From contig CAIURC010000042.1 of the NCBI GenBank assembly GCA_903901425.1, forward strand, positions 28,770-92,769: a stretch of 64,000 nucleotides of DNA. Direction: 5' to 3'. The notes under the pieces were generated by a model. The model had not been told where the DNA came from, ran no database searches, and saw only the letters and a program-made list of their open reading frames with translations. This stretch comes from an uncultured Spartobacteria bacterium. Lineage in GTDB: Bacteria > Verrucomicrobiota > Verrucomicrobiia > Chthoniobacterales > Chthoniobacteraceae. A program made the translations under genes and the position numbers. Below are positions 49,709 to 58,771 of this stretch, in pieces. Position 1 is the stretch's first letter, and every line of letters begins with the position of its first letter.

Positions 49709-50719
49709 TCAACCGGCCCGGCTCTGCCAGCCCCCGGACAGAACCGTCACCTCGCCTCCGGTGCATTGCACCACTCCGCCCCCGGAAACCCGCACCTCCA
49801 GCCTTCCCTCCGAATCCAGGCTCTCCGCAATCCCTTCGATGAGCGCCCCGCCCCGGTTTTCAGCCTGCTCCAAACGAATCCAGTGCCCGAGCATCAGGCT
49901 GCGGCGGCGCGCCTCGTCCAATAGTTCCCCAAAGCCGCCCGATTCCGCCCGGTGCAGCGCCGTGCCCAGACTGTCCAAAACCCGGGCAGCCAGCGCCGGC
50001 CTGTCCTGAAACGCGCCGCCTGCGGCGATCCGGACGGACGCCGCCTGCCCTTGAAGGGGCTCCGGGAAGCGTTCCTGGTTTACATTGATGCCGAACCCCA
50101 GCACGGCGAACGGCTCTCCTCGGGCATCCACGCCGGTTTCCATCAAGATCCCGCCCAACTTGCGCCCGTTCCAGTACAAGTCGTTGGGCCACTTGATTTT
50201 CACTTGAATCGGCGCCGAAAGTTCCATACCGCGGGCCAAACCCACCGCCGCTGCCGTGGTCAGCCTGGGCCACGCATCCATCCGGATTGCAGGCCGCAGC
50301 AGCACCGAGCACCACAGGCCCGCGTGCGGAGCAGACTCCCACACCCGCCCAAACCGACCCCGGCCCGCCGTCTGCCGTTCGGCGACAAACAGCACGCCGG
50401 CATCCGCACCCGAGCGCCCCAGCCTCAGGGCCTGGTCATTGGTGGAACTGGTTTCCTCGAAAACCACCACCTCCCTCAGCCAGGCGCCCTCACCCATGCG
50501 CGAAAGCAAGTCATCGCCCACCAAGCGGTCGGTCTCTCCCATCAGACGAATTCCATGCCCAGGCCGGTCCTCGATCTGAAAACCCGCTGCGTTCAACTCT
50601 CCCAAACGTTCACGGATCCGCGCCGGATCGACTTGGAGCGCCTGCGCAAAATCGGAAACCGGAGTCCAGCCACTGGCCTGCCTGAGCCCCCTCAGCAGCG
50701 CGACGTCCAACCGGTTCAC
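49709..50719 (-). CDS. birA: Biotin-[acetyl-CoA-carboxylase] ligase with N-terminal HTH (BirA)
   Basis: A 336-residue BirA. Residues 1-65 form a winged helix ([20 protein letters not shown]), and the ligase domain has [25 protein letters not shown] (biotin and ATP-binding loop) and [21 protein letters not shown]. It loads biotin onto carboxylase subunits and, with the HTH domain, may also repress biotin genes; no biotin operon is in the window. The start is a GTG at 50719, overlapping the nadC stop by 4 bp. Confidence 0.95.
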   Translation of the reverse strand: MNRLDVALLRGLRQASGWTPVSDFAQALQVDPARIRERLGELNAAGFQIEDRPGHGIRLMGETDRLVGDDLLSRMGEGAWLREVVVFEETSSTNDQALRLGRSGADAGVLFVAERQTAGRGRFGRVWESAPHAGLWCSVLLRPAIRMDAWPRLTTAAAVGLARGMELSAPIQVKIKWPNDLYWNGRKLGGILMETGVDARGEPFAVLGFGINVNQERFPEPLQGQAASVRIAAGGAFQDRPALAARVLDSLGTALHRAESGGFGELLDEARRRSLMLGHWIRLEQAENRGGALIEGIAESLDSEGRLEVRVSGGGVVQCTGGEVTVLSGGWQSRAG

Positions 50720-51558
50720 TTCAGGATCTCAAGCGACAGGTCCACCGCGGGCGCGGAATGGGTCAATGCGCCCACGGAAATGAAATCCACCCCGGTGGCA
50801 GCGATCGCCCGGACCGTCTCCAGAGTGACTCCGCCGCTGGCTTCGAACTGGACTCGGCCGGCGCCCAGAGCAACAGCCTCGCGGAGTTCCCCGGTGGTCA
50901 TATTGTCGAGCAGGATCACATCCACGCCCTCCAACTGGATGAACTGCCGCACCTGCTGGAGGGTGTCGGCCTCTATCTCCACCCGAATGCCGGGTTTTTC
51001 CGACCTGAACCGGGTAATTGCAGCCTGAAGGTTCTCCAAACCGCCGCTCGCGGCCAGATGGTTGTCCTTGAGCATGACCATGTCATACAACCCCATTCGG
51101 TGGTTCATCCCTCCGCCCGCAACCACTGCCGCCTTTTCCAGCGCGCGCAACCCTGGCAACGTCTTGCGCGTGTCCAAAATCCGAGCCTTGCGCTGGCCGA
51201 TCGCCTCCACGTAGCGCCGGGTCAGCGTGGCAACCCCCGAAAGGTGCTGGAGGAAATTCAACGCCACTCGTTCCCCGCTCAGAATGGAACGCAGAGGGCC
51301 GCGCACCTCCAGCACCGTGGCTCCAGCCAGAGCGCGGGTTCCGCTCGCCGTCTGCACATGCACCTCCAACCGGGGATCCACCCGGTGAAACACCTCCACA
51401 GCAGTCTCCACGCCCGCAACCACCGCGGGTTGCTTGAGGAAAATCCGGGCGGCTCCCGAACCGGTGCCGAGAAAATACTCGGAGGTCAGATCACCGCCAC
51501 CGATGTCTTCGGAAAGCGCAAGTCCAACCGGGTCACTCCCTAGTGCTGGTTTCTCCAT
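50716..51558 (-). CDS. nadC: Nicotinate-nucleotide diphosphorylase (carboxylating) NadC
   Basis: A 280-residue quinolinate phosphoribosyltransferase. ALSEDIGGGDLTSEYFL, then GERVALNFLQHLSGVATLT, ARILDTRKTLPGLRALEK (quinolinate-binding Arg and Lys) and MVMLKDNHLAASGG are conserved family blocks. The C-terminus VDFISVGALTHSAPAVDLSLEI is the phosphate site. It makes nicotinate mononucleotide from quinolinate and PRPP. The ATG at 51558 gives the normal length; a TTG at 51618 would overlap sucB and is not preferred. Confidence 0.95.
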   Translation of the reverse strand: MEKPALGSDPVGLALSEDIGGGDLTSEYFLGTGSGAARIFLKQPAVVAGVETAVEVFHRVDPRLEVHVQTASGTRALAGATVLEVRGPLRSILSGERVALNFLQHLSGVATLTRRYVEAIGQRKARILDTRKTLPGLRALEKAAVVAGGGMNHRMGLYDMVMLKDNHLAASGGLENLQAAITRFRSEKPGIRVEIEADTLQQVRQFIQLEGVDVILLDNMTTGELREAVALGAGRVQFEASGGVTLETVRAIAATGVDFISVGALTHSAPAVDLSLEILK

Positions 51559-51607
51559 GGTTGCGGGATCGGCCGCCTGTTCCGCATCCGGGAAAGGCGT
51601 CCCGGGT

Positions 51608-52735
51608 TTAGAGGCCAAGCATCAGACGGGCCGGGTTTTCGATGCAGTCCTTGATCCGGACGAGGAATGTGACCGCCTCTTTGCCGTCCACCACGCGGTG
51701 ATCGTAGCTCAGGGCCAGGTACATCATGGGCCGGATCACCACCTGACCATTCACCGCCACGGGCCTTTCCTGGATCTTGTGCATCCCGACGATCCCGCTC
51801 TGGGGTGGGTTCAAAATTGGAGTACTCAGAAGCGAACCGTAGACGCCCCCGTTGGAAAGCGTCAGAACGCCCCCCTGCAAATCCTCGATCCGGATCCGAC
51901 CCTCGCGGGCTTTGACCGCGTACTCAGCCAGTTCGCGCTCCAAGTCTGCAAAAGACTTCTGGTCTGCATCCCGGACGACGGGCACAACCAAACCACGCTC
52001 GGTGCCCACCGCCACACCAATGTCGTAGAAGTGGTTTTCCACGAGATCATCTCCCTCCATCCGGGCGTTGATGGCCGGGACCGCCTTTAGAGCGCTCACC
52101 GCCGCCTTGATGAAAAAGGACATGAATCCGAGTTTGATCCCATGTTCCTTGGTAAAGCTGTCCTGCATCTCCGAGCGCAACTTCATCACCGCACTCATGT
52201 CGCACTCGTTGAAGGTCGTCAGGATGGCAGCCGTGTGCTGAGCCATCACCAACTGAGCCGCAATTTTCCGGCGCAACGGCGAGAGCCGGCGCCGGGTAAA
52301 CCGGCCTTCACGCACCACGGGCGCACGCTCGGGTTCCGGAGTTGGAGCCGGTGCGGCCGCCGCAAGCGCGGAGGAGAAGACAGCTGGTTTCTCAGCCGGC
52401 ACCTCTCTTGCCGCAGGTTCGGGCTTTGGTGCAGCTTTCTTGGCAGGCGCCGGTTCGGCAGCTTTCTTGGTCTTGGCCGGGGCCTCTACCGGGGCTGCGC
52501 CGCCCTCCTCCAGCATGCCGACCACCTGGCCGATCTGAACCTCCTCGCCCGCGGGAACCGTGATCCGGAGGACCCCCGCCTTTTCAGCGGTGATCTCCGT
52601 AGACACCTTGTCGGTCTCCAAAGTCAGCAGGACTTCACCGGCCGCGACAGAGTCGCCGTCCTTCTTGTGCCAAGTTGAGATTTGACCGCTGGTAATCGAC
52701 TCTCCAACGGCTGGGATTTTGACTTCGCTGCTCAT
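51608..52735 (-). CDS. sucB: 2-oxoglutarate dehydrogenase E2 (SucB) lacking the E3-binding domain
   Basis: A 375-residue dihydrolipoamide succinyltransferase. The lipoyl domain is at the N-terminus, with Lys43 in ETDKVSTEI, followed by a Pro-, Ala- and Lys-rich linker (about 78-140) and the catalytic domain with [35 protein letters not shown] and the active-site DHRVVDG. Between linker and catalytic core I find no peripheral subunit-binding domain; the expected S-P-A-x-R ... G-T-G-x-x-G-R ... D-V pattern is missing, and the linker runs directly into [18 protein letters not shown]. Eukaryotic E2o also lacks it. It lies 114 bases after sucA. How E3 is recruited is open; no lpd gene is near. Confidence 0.94.
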   Translation of the reverse strand: MSSEVKIPAVGESITSGQISTWHKKDGDSVAAGEVLLTLETDKVSTEITAEKAGVLRITVPAGEEVQIGQVVGMLEEGGAAPVEAPAKTKKAAEPAPAKKAAPKPEPAAREVPAEKPAVFSSALAAAAPAPTPEPERAPVVREGRFTRRRLSPLRRKIAAQLVMAQHTAAILTTFNECDMSAVMKLRSEMQDSFTKEHGIKLGFMSFFIKAAVSALKAVPAINARMEGDDLVENHFYDIGVAVGTERGLVVPVVRDADQKSFADLERELAEYAVKAREGRIRIEDLQGGVLTLSNGGVYGSLLSTPILNPPQSGIVGMHKIQERPVAVNGQVVIRPMMYLALSYDHRVVDGKEAVTFLVRIKDCIENPARLMLGL

Positions 52736-52849
52736 GGTTCAGATCATCTTTCAAATTCCACTCGGACTCCGCTTCCCGCGCAGTGGTCCTGTTCCACTCC
52801 CGCAGGATCTCCCGCGCCCGAGCACAGGAGTTTTTCTGGTCACCGTCTT

Positions 52850-55606
52850 TTAGCCAACCGAAAAGGCGTCCTCAACAAGGCGCCGCTGCTCACGCTTGTG
52901 GACCCCGAGAGAACCCACGGCGGTGCTGGCCCCCTCGCCTCGTCCGGCATAGAAGAGCGAGCGGCCCATCGGATCGAGCAATTTCCTGAGGCGCCATGCG
53001 ATGAAATGCCAGGCGCCCATGTTCTGGGGTTCCTCCTGACACCAGACAAACGTTTTTGCCTTCGGGAACCGCTTGAGGACCTCTGCCACCTGCGTTTCGT
53101 CAAAGGGATAGAGTTGCTCCACACGGACCAGAGCGGCCTGAGCGAGCTTTTCCTCATCCCGGAACTTGAGCAGGTCGTAGTACACCTTGCCCGAGCAGAA
53201 CACCACGCGGGTGACCTTGTCCGCCCCCGCCAGCAGCGGTCCCTCGAGAATCTCGTGAAAACTGCCTTCGGTGAAATCTTTGAGGGAGGAAGAGGCCGTC
53301 TCCAGACGCAGCATGCTCTTGGGCGTCATCAGCACCAACGGCTTCCGGAAAGGCCGCTTCACCTGCCGGCGCAGGGCATGGAAATACTGGGCCGGGGTGG
53401 TGAGGTTACAGACCTGGATGTTCTCCTCGGCGCACAACTGGAGGAACCGCTCCAAGCGAGCGCTGGAGTGCTCGGGCCCCTGCCCCTCGTACCCGTGCGG
53501 AAGGAGCAGGACAATCCCACTGGGCCGCTGCCACTTGCTCTCCGCGGAGCTGATAAACTGGTCAATGATCACCTGGGCGCCATTTGCAAAATCGCCAAAC
53601 TGCGCCTCCCACATGCAGAGCATGTCCGGGTAGTTCAGCGAGTACCCGTAGTCGAACCCGAGCACGGCAGCCTCGCTCAGCAGCGAGTTGTAGATGCAGA
53701 TCCGGGCTTGGTCGGGAGTGATATGCTGGAGCGGGCAGTACCTTTCCCGGGTTTTCTCGTCGTAGAGGTACGCGTGCCGGTGGCTGAAGGTTCCGCGCCT
53801 GCAGTCCTGTCCGCTCAACCGCACCGGCGTTCCCTCCACGAGCAGTGTGCCCATGGCCAGAGCTTCGCCAAAAGCCCAGTCAAAACCTTCGCCGCGTTTG
53901 AAGACATCGCGCCGCTTGTCGAGCAACGCCTTTTTCAGTTTGGGCAGCACCCGGAACTCGTCCGGAGTGGAGGTAAGCGCCTTGACCACCCGCTCCAAGC
54001 CGGCCTTGCTCACCGCAGTCTTGACCGCCGCATGGCTGTACGGGGGTTGGAACTCCGCCGTGGACTCGCTGAACCGGTTGATGTTCTCATCCTTCTCAGC
54101 TGCCTTCACCTCGCTAAACGCCTGTTCGTACTGGGAGTCCGCCGCTTTCTGAAGGACTTCCGCCTCCTCCTCGTTCATGACCCCGGATTCCACCAGTTTC
54201 TGGAGGTAAAGCTTGCCGACGGACTGGTGCCCCCCGATCTCCGCGTACAGCGAGGGCTGTGTGAACAGGGGTTCGTCCGTTTCGTTGTGTCCGTACCGAC
54301 GGTAGCAGTACATGTCGATCACGATGTCGGACCGGAACTGCTGGCGGAACTCCAAGGCGAGTTCGGCACAGAACCGGACTGCCTCCGGGTCATCCCCATT
54401 CACGTGCAGGACCGGAGCCTCAATCATCTTGGCAACGTCGGTGCAGTACTGAGAGGACCGCGCATCGGCAGGAAGCGTGGTGAACCCAATCTGGTTGTTG
54501 ACGATGATGTGCACGGTGCCGCCGGTCCGATAGCCCTGCAACTGGGACATGTTCAAGACCTCGGCCACGATCCCTTGGCCAGCAAACGCAGCGTCCCCAT
54601 GCACCAGCACCGGAACCACCTTCGTGCGCTCCACGGTATCCTGCCGGATCCGTTGCCGTGCCCGGGTCATTCCCTCCACCACAGGATTGACCGCCTCCAG
54701 ATGGCTGGGATTCGCCGCCAACCGCACATTGACCACCGAACCGTCTGGCAACTGGCGGTCCGTCACATACCCCAGGTGGTACTTCACGTCCCCATCGCCC
54801 CCCACCGTGTTGGGCTGGTAGTTCTCAGAAAACTCCGCGAACATCACCCTCAGGGGTTTCTGCAGAAACTCGCGGATCACGCTCAACCGACCCCGGTGGG
54901 CCATCCCCATGACGATCTCCTCGACCTTGAACCGGGGACAGATCTCCAAAAGACCGTGGAGGGCCACCGTCAGAGATTCCGCGCCCTCGATAGAAAACCG
55001 TTTCTGCCCCACGTATCGGGTGTGAAGGAAATGCTCGAACGCCTCCACAGCACGAAGTTGGGAGAGAATCCGGACCTGCGTCTCAGGCGCAGGCGTGTAT
55101 TTCCCTGCCGCACCTTCGAGTTTCTCGCGCACCCAGTTTCTGACCCTTGGATTCTGGATGTGCATGAACTCTGCCCCAATCCGTCCGCAGTAAATGGATT
55201 CCAGCAGCCCGATCATTTCGCGCAACCGGAGGGTCCGGCCTCCGAGGAAAAACTTGGAGCTGACCTCCATTTCCAAGTCTTTGTCGCTGAACCCAAACTC
55301 GCGAAGGCTCAGGAGCGGATTTTCAGGGCGCTCTTTCTGAAGCGGATCCAAATCCGCGATGGTGTGACCCAAGGTGCGGTAGGCGTATACCAATCCGTCC
55401 ACCCGGGTTTGGAGTGGGCCGTCGGCGGTTGCGGTTCCACCAGCCGCGTTCAACTGGACGGTGCCCAGTTCAAATCCCTCAAAAAACGCGGCCCAGTCGG
55501 CCTCCACAGAGGCTGGGTCTTTCTGCCAGCGCGCGTAGTTTTCCTCCAGCAGGTCTGCATTGAACCGATTCGCGAACGAGGTAGCCATAGGGGTGTAATT
55601 CGTCAT
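52850..55606 (-). CDS. sucA: 2-oxoglutarate dehydrogenase E1 (SucA)
   Basis: A protein of 918 residues (from the ATG at 55606; 912 from an ATG at 55588). The N-terminus has SFANRFNADLLEENYARWQ, the usual E1o start; later come VEEIVMGMAHRGRLSVIREF, VLVHGDAAFAGQGIV (TPP and Mg site), NNQIGFTT and QCRRGTFSHRHAYLYDEKT. It decarboxylates 2-oxoglutarate and passes the succinyl group to SucB's lipoyl arm. First gene of the housekeeping run, divergent from the Do-like protease gene with 222 bases between starts. No promoter is clearly visible. Confidence 0.96.
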   Translation of the reverse strand: MTNYTPMATSFANRFNADLLEENYARWQKDPASVEADWAAFFEGFELGTVQLNAAGGTATADGPLQTRVDGLVYAYRTLGHTIADLDPLQKERPENPLLSLREFGFSDKDLEMEVSSKFFLGGRTLRLREMIGLLESIYCGRIGAEFMHIQNPRVRNWVREKLEGAAGKYTPAPETQVRILSQLRAVEAFEHFLHTRYVGQKRFSIEGAESLTVALHGLLEICPRFKVEEIVMGMAHRGRLSVIREFLQKPLRVMFAEFSENYQPNTVGGDGDVKYHLGYVTDRQLPDGSVVNVRLAANPSHLEAVNPVVEGMTRARQRIRQDTVERTKVVPVLVHGDAAFAGQGIVAEVLNMSQLQGYRTGGTVHIIVNNQIGFTTLPADARSSQYCTDVAKMIEAPVLHVNGDDPEAVRFCAELALEFRQQFRSDIVIDMYCYRRYGHNETDEPLFTQPSLYAEIGGHQSVGKLYLQKLVESGVMNEEEAEVLQKAADSQYEQAFSEVKAAEKDENINRFSESTAEFQPPYSHAAVKTAVSKAGLERVVKALTSTPDEFRVLPKLKKALLDKRRDVFKRGEGFDWAFGEALAMGTLLVEGTPVRLSGQDCRRGTFSHRHAYLYDEKTRERYCPLQHITPDQARICIYNSLLSEAAVLGFDYGYSLNYPDMLCMWEAQFGDFANGAQVIIDQFISSAESKWQRPSGIVLLLPHGYEGQGPEHSSARLERFLQLCAEENIQVCNLTTPAQYFHALRRQVKRPFRKPLVLMTPKSMLRLETASSSLKDFTEGSFHEILEGPLLAGADKVTRVVFCSGKVYYDLLKFRDEEKLAQAALVRVEQLYPFDETQVAEVLKRFPKAKTFVWCQEEPQNMGAWHFIAWRLRKLLDPMGRSLFYAGRGEGASTAVGSLGVHKREQRRLVEDAFSVG

Positions 55607-55828
55607 CCTATCTGGAGAAGGACCCCATCCTGAAAGAAAATTCTCCCTCCAATTTCCAATCCACCCCCGACACACCACGAAACCGCCCCCGAGAACCCCC
55701 GGTTGTGAATCCATGGAAATTTTGAGCATCCACACTGTTTTGTGTGTCACTATGGCCAGTCGCCGTGTGTCCAACGGCCCTCAGCCAAACATTCCCTGTC
55801 ATTGCCCGCACATTTCCACCGTCACCCG

Positions 55829-56995
55829 ATGAAACCCGCCATCCGCTGCATGCCCGCCCTCCGAATTGCCGCCGGACTCCTTGCCGGATGCATGAGTCCG
55901 TTGGGATATGCGGCAGAGCAGCCTTCCGATCCCGTCTCAGGGTTTCAACCCTCCAAGGAGCCCACAGTCCTTGCGGTGGCAAAAACCCTTCCCGCCGTGG
56001 TCAACATCAACACCGAGCGGGTGGTCCGCCGCACCGTCCGCGACCCTTACGACGATTTTTTCAACAACTTTTTCGGTGGCCCGATGCGTCCGCCGAGAAC
56101 GCTCAAGCAAACCGTGCAAAGCCTCGGATCCGGGTTCCTGATCGGCCCCGACGGCTACATTCTCACCAACGCACACGTGGTGGAACGTGCCGCTGACCTG
56201 AAGATTTCGGTTACCACCTCCGACGGCAAAACCCACGTGGCGCGCTACATCACGGGCTCGGTGGAGACGGATCTTGCCCTTTTGAAAATCGATTCCCCAA
56301 CGCCGCTCCCTTTTCTGAGCACGGAGCACTTGTCGGAAAACCTGCTTGGGCAAACCGTGCTCGTGCTGGGCAACCCCCTGGGATACGGCAGTTCAGTGGC
56401 GCGCGGGATCCTTAGCGCCAAGGGCCGGTCCATCACAGTGGGTGACATTGAGTACCGGGACTTGGTCCAGACAGACGCTGCCATCAACCCGGGCAACAGT
56501 GGGGGCCCGCTGGTGGATTTGGCCGGCAAACTGGTGGGAGTCAGTTCGGTCAAAATGGCGTTCACCCCCCAGGGCGTGCCCACCCAGGGGCTGGGATTCG
56601 CCATTTCCGCGGAGGTTGTCCGCCGCAAGGTCACCGAATTCAGAAAGGTGGCCGAGGGCGCCCCGCCTCAGGAGGCACGCCTGTTGTCGCGCAAATATTT
56701 CGGGCTTCAACTCCAGGATTTCACCGCCGAGTTGCGGGAACGCTTCGGGAACGTGGGTGCAGGCGTGCTGGTGTCTGCGGTGGACAACGGCAGCCCCGCA
56801 GGAGAAGCCGGGCTCCAGCAAGGGTTGGTGATTCACAAGGTGGGCCGGTACCAGGTCAGGGACCTTGCCCATTTGGAGGAACTTCTGGGGAAAGTCGGGC
56901 CGGGCTCCACGGTGGATTTTACCGTGGGGGTCCTCCGCCGGATCGGAGGGCGCAACCTGCTCCAGACCCAAACAGTTTCCCTGACCGCCCGATGA
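55829..56995 (+). CDS. Do/DegP-type serine protease, likely lipoprotein, one PDZ domain
   Basis: A 388-residue HtrA-family protease. Catalytic residues are His116 in TNAHVV, Asp148 in VETDLALLKI and Ser224 in GNSGGPL. A single PDZ domain follows (about 300-385), with a GVLVSAVDNGSPAGEAGL stretch. The N-terminus has a hydrophobic segment ending LLAGC, which fits a lipoprotein signal with Cys21 as acylated residue; then a linker. It should guard the periplasm against misfolded protein. The ATG at 55829 fits the signal. Single-PDZ members resemble DegS, but this is not a transmembrane-anchored DegS. Confidence 0.9.
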   Translation: MKPAIRCMPALRIAAGLLAGCMSPLGYAAEQPSDPVSGFQPSKEPTVLAVAKTLPAVVNINTERVVRRTVRDPYDDFFNNFFGGPMRPPRTLKQTVQSLGSGFLIGPDGYILTNAHVVERAADLKISVTTSDGKTHVARYITGSVETDLALLKIDSPTPLPFLSTEHLSENLLGQTVLVLGNPLGYGSSVARGILSAKGRSITVGDIEYRDLVQTDAAINPGNSGGPLVDLAGKLVGVSSVKMAFTPQGVPTQGLGFAISAEVVRRKVTEFRKVAEGAPPQEARLLSRKYFGLQLQDFTAELRERFGNVGAGVLVSAVDNGSPAGEAGLQQGLVIHKVGRYQVRDLAHLEELLGKVGPGSTVDFTVGVLRRIGGRNLLQTQTVSLTAR

Positions 56996-57050
56996 AGGAT
57001 TGACCCGCCGCGGTTCTCAAGATTGAGGTATCACCTGTTTTATCACCGCC

Positions 57051-57992
57051 ATGACCCCCATGATTCAGGTTCAAAACCTCACCAAGCGCTACGCCGGAGT
57101 CACGGCCATTTCCGATGTGAGCTTTGAGGTGAGCAAGGGGGAAGTCGTGGGGTTCCTCGGCCCGAATGGCGCCGGAAAAAGCACCACGATGCGGATCCTG
57201 ACCGGGTACCTTCCGGCCACCTCCGGCACCGCCAAGATCGCAGGGTTCGATGTTTTCGGACAGTCGCTGGAGGCGAGGCGCAAACTGGGTTACCTGCCTG
57301 AGAACACACCGCTGTACCCCGACATGCGGGTGTGCGAGTACCTTCGCTACCGGGCAGACCTCAAGGGGGTGCACCGCTCCAAACTCACCGAACGGGTGGG
57401 CGACGTGCTCGAGCTCTGCAACTTGGTCCAAGTGGAACGCAAACTCATCGGCGCCCTCTCCAAAGGATACCGCCAGCGGGTTGGCCTCGCCGACGCGCTG
57501 GTCTCCGACCCCGATTTGCTCATTCTGGACGAACCCACTATTGGCTTGGATCCGAACCAAATCCGGCAGGTCCGAGAACTCATCCGCAACCTTGCCCAGA
57601 AGCGCACCGTTCTGATTTCCACCCACATTCTTCCGGAAGTGGAAATCATGTGTTCCCGGGTGGTCATCATCCACAAAGGAAAAATCCGCGCATCCGACTC
57701 GGCTGAAAACCTGCTCCGCAACCATCGTGCCGCCGGGTCCATCCGGCTTCTGATTGGATCGGGATCCGAGGACGCCCGGCCGTTCCTTTCCCAGATCCCG
57801 GGCATCCGCGAAGTTGCTTCTGAGACGGAAGGAGACACCCAGATTCTCCAACTCCGGATCGAAGCTGGAGCTGACCCTCGGGAACCGATCCTCGAGTTGA
57901 TCCGGGAACGTCGGTGGGCGCTCCGGGAACTGACACAGCGCCGGGCCACGCTGGAGGACGTTTTTGTGGAGTTGACTCACTCGGACTCCTGA
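57051..57992 (+). CDS. ABC transporter ATPase, GldA-like
   Basis: A 313-residue ABC ATPase: Walker A GPNGAGKSTT, a Q-loop region with LGYLPENTPLY, signature LSKGYRQRVGLADAL, Walker B LLILDEPTIGLDP and the H-loop ISTHIL. It resembles the GldA-type ATPases that are found with GldF and GldG. The following three genes give the full set: permease, GldG-like and DUF4340. These systems are associated with gliding motility in Bacteroidota, but occur in many non-gliding bacteria. No clear regulation. Confidence 0.93.
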   Translation: MTPMIQVQNLTKRYAGVTAISDVSFEVSKGEVVGFLGPNGAGKSTTMRILTGYLPATSGTAKIAGFDVFGQSLEARRKLGYLPENTPLYPDMRVCEYLRYRADLKGVHRSKLTERVGDVLELCNLVQVERKLIGALSKGYRQRVGLADALVSDPDLLILDEPTIGLDPNQIRQVRELIRNLAQKRTVLISTHILPEVEIMCSRVVIIHKGKIRASDSAENLLRNHRAAGSIRLLIGSGSEDARPFLSQIPGIREVASETEGDTQILQLRIEAGADPREPILELIRERRWALRELTQRRATLEDVFVELTHSDS

Positions 57993-58000
57993 TTTTCCCC

Positions 58001-58756
58001 ATGCGCACCCTGCACACCCTGCTCGAACGCGAGCTCAAATCATACTTCCACTCCCCGATCGCCTACGTGGTGGGTTTTTTCTTTCTGCTGGCCACGGGAT
58101 TCAACTTCCAGAGCGGCCTGATGAATCTGAACCACTCGGGCAGCGAGGTGACTCTGGTCGAAGCCTCCTTCAACTCCATCCAGTTCTGGTTTCCGTTCCT
58201 CCTGATCTTCCCGCTGATCACCATGCGCGCCTACTCGGACGAGTTCCGGACAGGCACCATTGAAACCCTCACCACCGCACCGGTGGAGGACTGGCAGGTG
58301 GTTCTGGCGAAGTTCCTTGGGTCTTTCCTTTTCTACTGCACACTTTGGATGCCCAGCGCGCTGTACTTCCTTGCTTTTGAACTGCTCACGGGCAAACAGG
58401 CGGCCCTGGCGGCTGGAGCGTACGGGGGCACCTACCTGCTGCTCATGCTGCTCGGAATGTTCTACTGCTCCATCGGGTGCCTTGCCTCCGCGCTCAGCAA
58501 CGAACAGATCAACGCCGCGGTGATGACCTTCGTCTCCATCTTTGCCGCGTTTCTGGGCGGCCTCTTCACCCTGATCTTCGATGTGACCAACCCGGCTCTC
58601 CGGGACCTGATCAGCCATGTCTCCGCCATCGAACACATGATGGATTTCTCCCGCGGTCTCATGGATACGCGGCCCGTCGTCTGGTACCTGTCCATGACCG
58701 CCCTTGTCCTTTTCCTGAACCTCCAAGTCTTCCAGTACAGGAAATGGAAAGCCTGA
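58001..58756 (+). CDS. ABC-2 type permease, GldF-like
   Basis: A 251-residue membrane protein with six hydrophobic segments. It begins MRTLHTLLERELKSYFHSPI, the usual ABC-2/NosY-like start with an amphipathic helix, and has FPLITMRAYSDEFRTGTIETL followed by LTTAPVEDWQVVLAKFLGSF, the strong family motif. It pairs with the ATPase eight bases upstream. The ATG at 58001 is chosen over an in-frame upstream start inside the ATPase gene. Confidence 0.93.
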   Translation: MRTLHTLLERELKSYFHSPIAYVVGFFFLLATGFNFQSGLMNLNHSGSEVTLVEASFNSIQFWFPFLLIFPLITMRAYSDEFRTGTIETLTTAPVEDWQVVLAKFLGSFLFYCTLWMPSALYFLAFELLTGKQAALAAGAYGGTYLLLMLLGMFYCSIGCLASALSNEQINAAVMTFVSIFAAFLGGLFTLIFDVTNPALRDLISHVSAIEHMMDFSRGLMDTRPVVWYLSMTALVLFLNLQVFQYRKWKA

Positions 58757-58771
58757 CCCTCGAACCGCCCC

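Noticed and set aside
52682..55633. A 983-codon open frame on the + strand
   Set aside because: It is exactly antisense to sucA, whose motifs are unmistakable; no family resemblance in the + frame.
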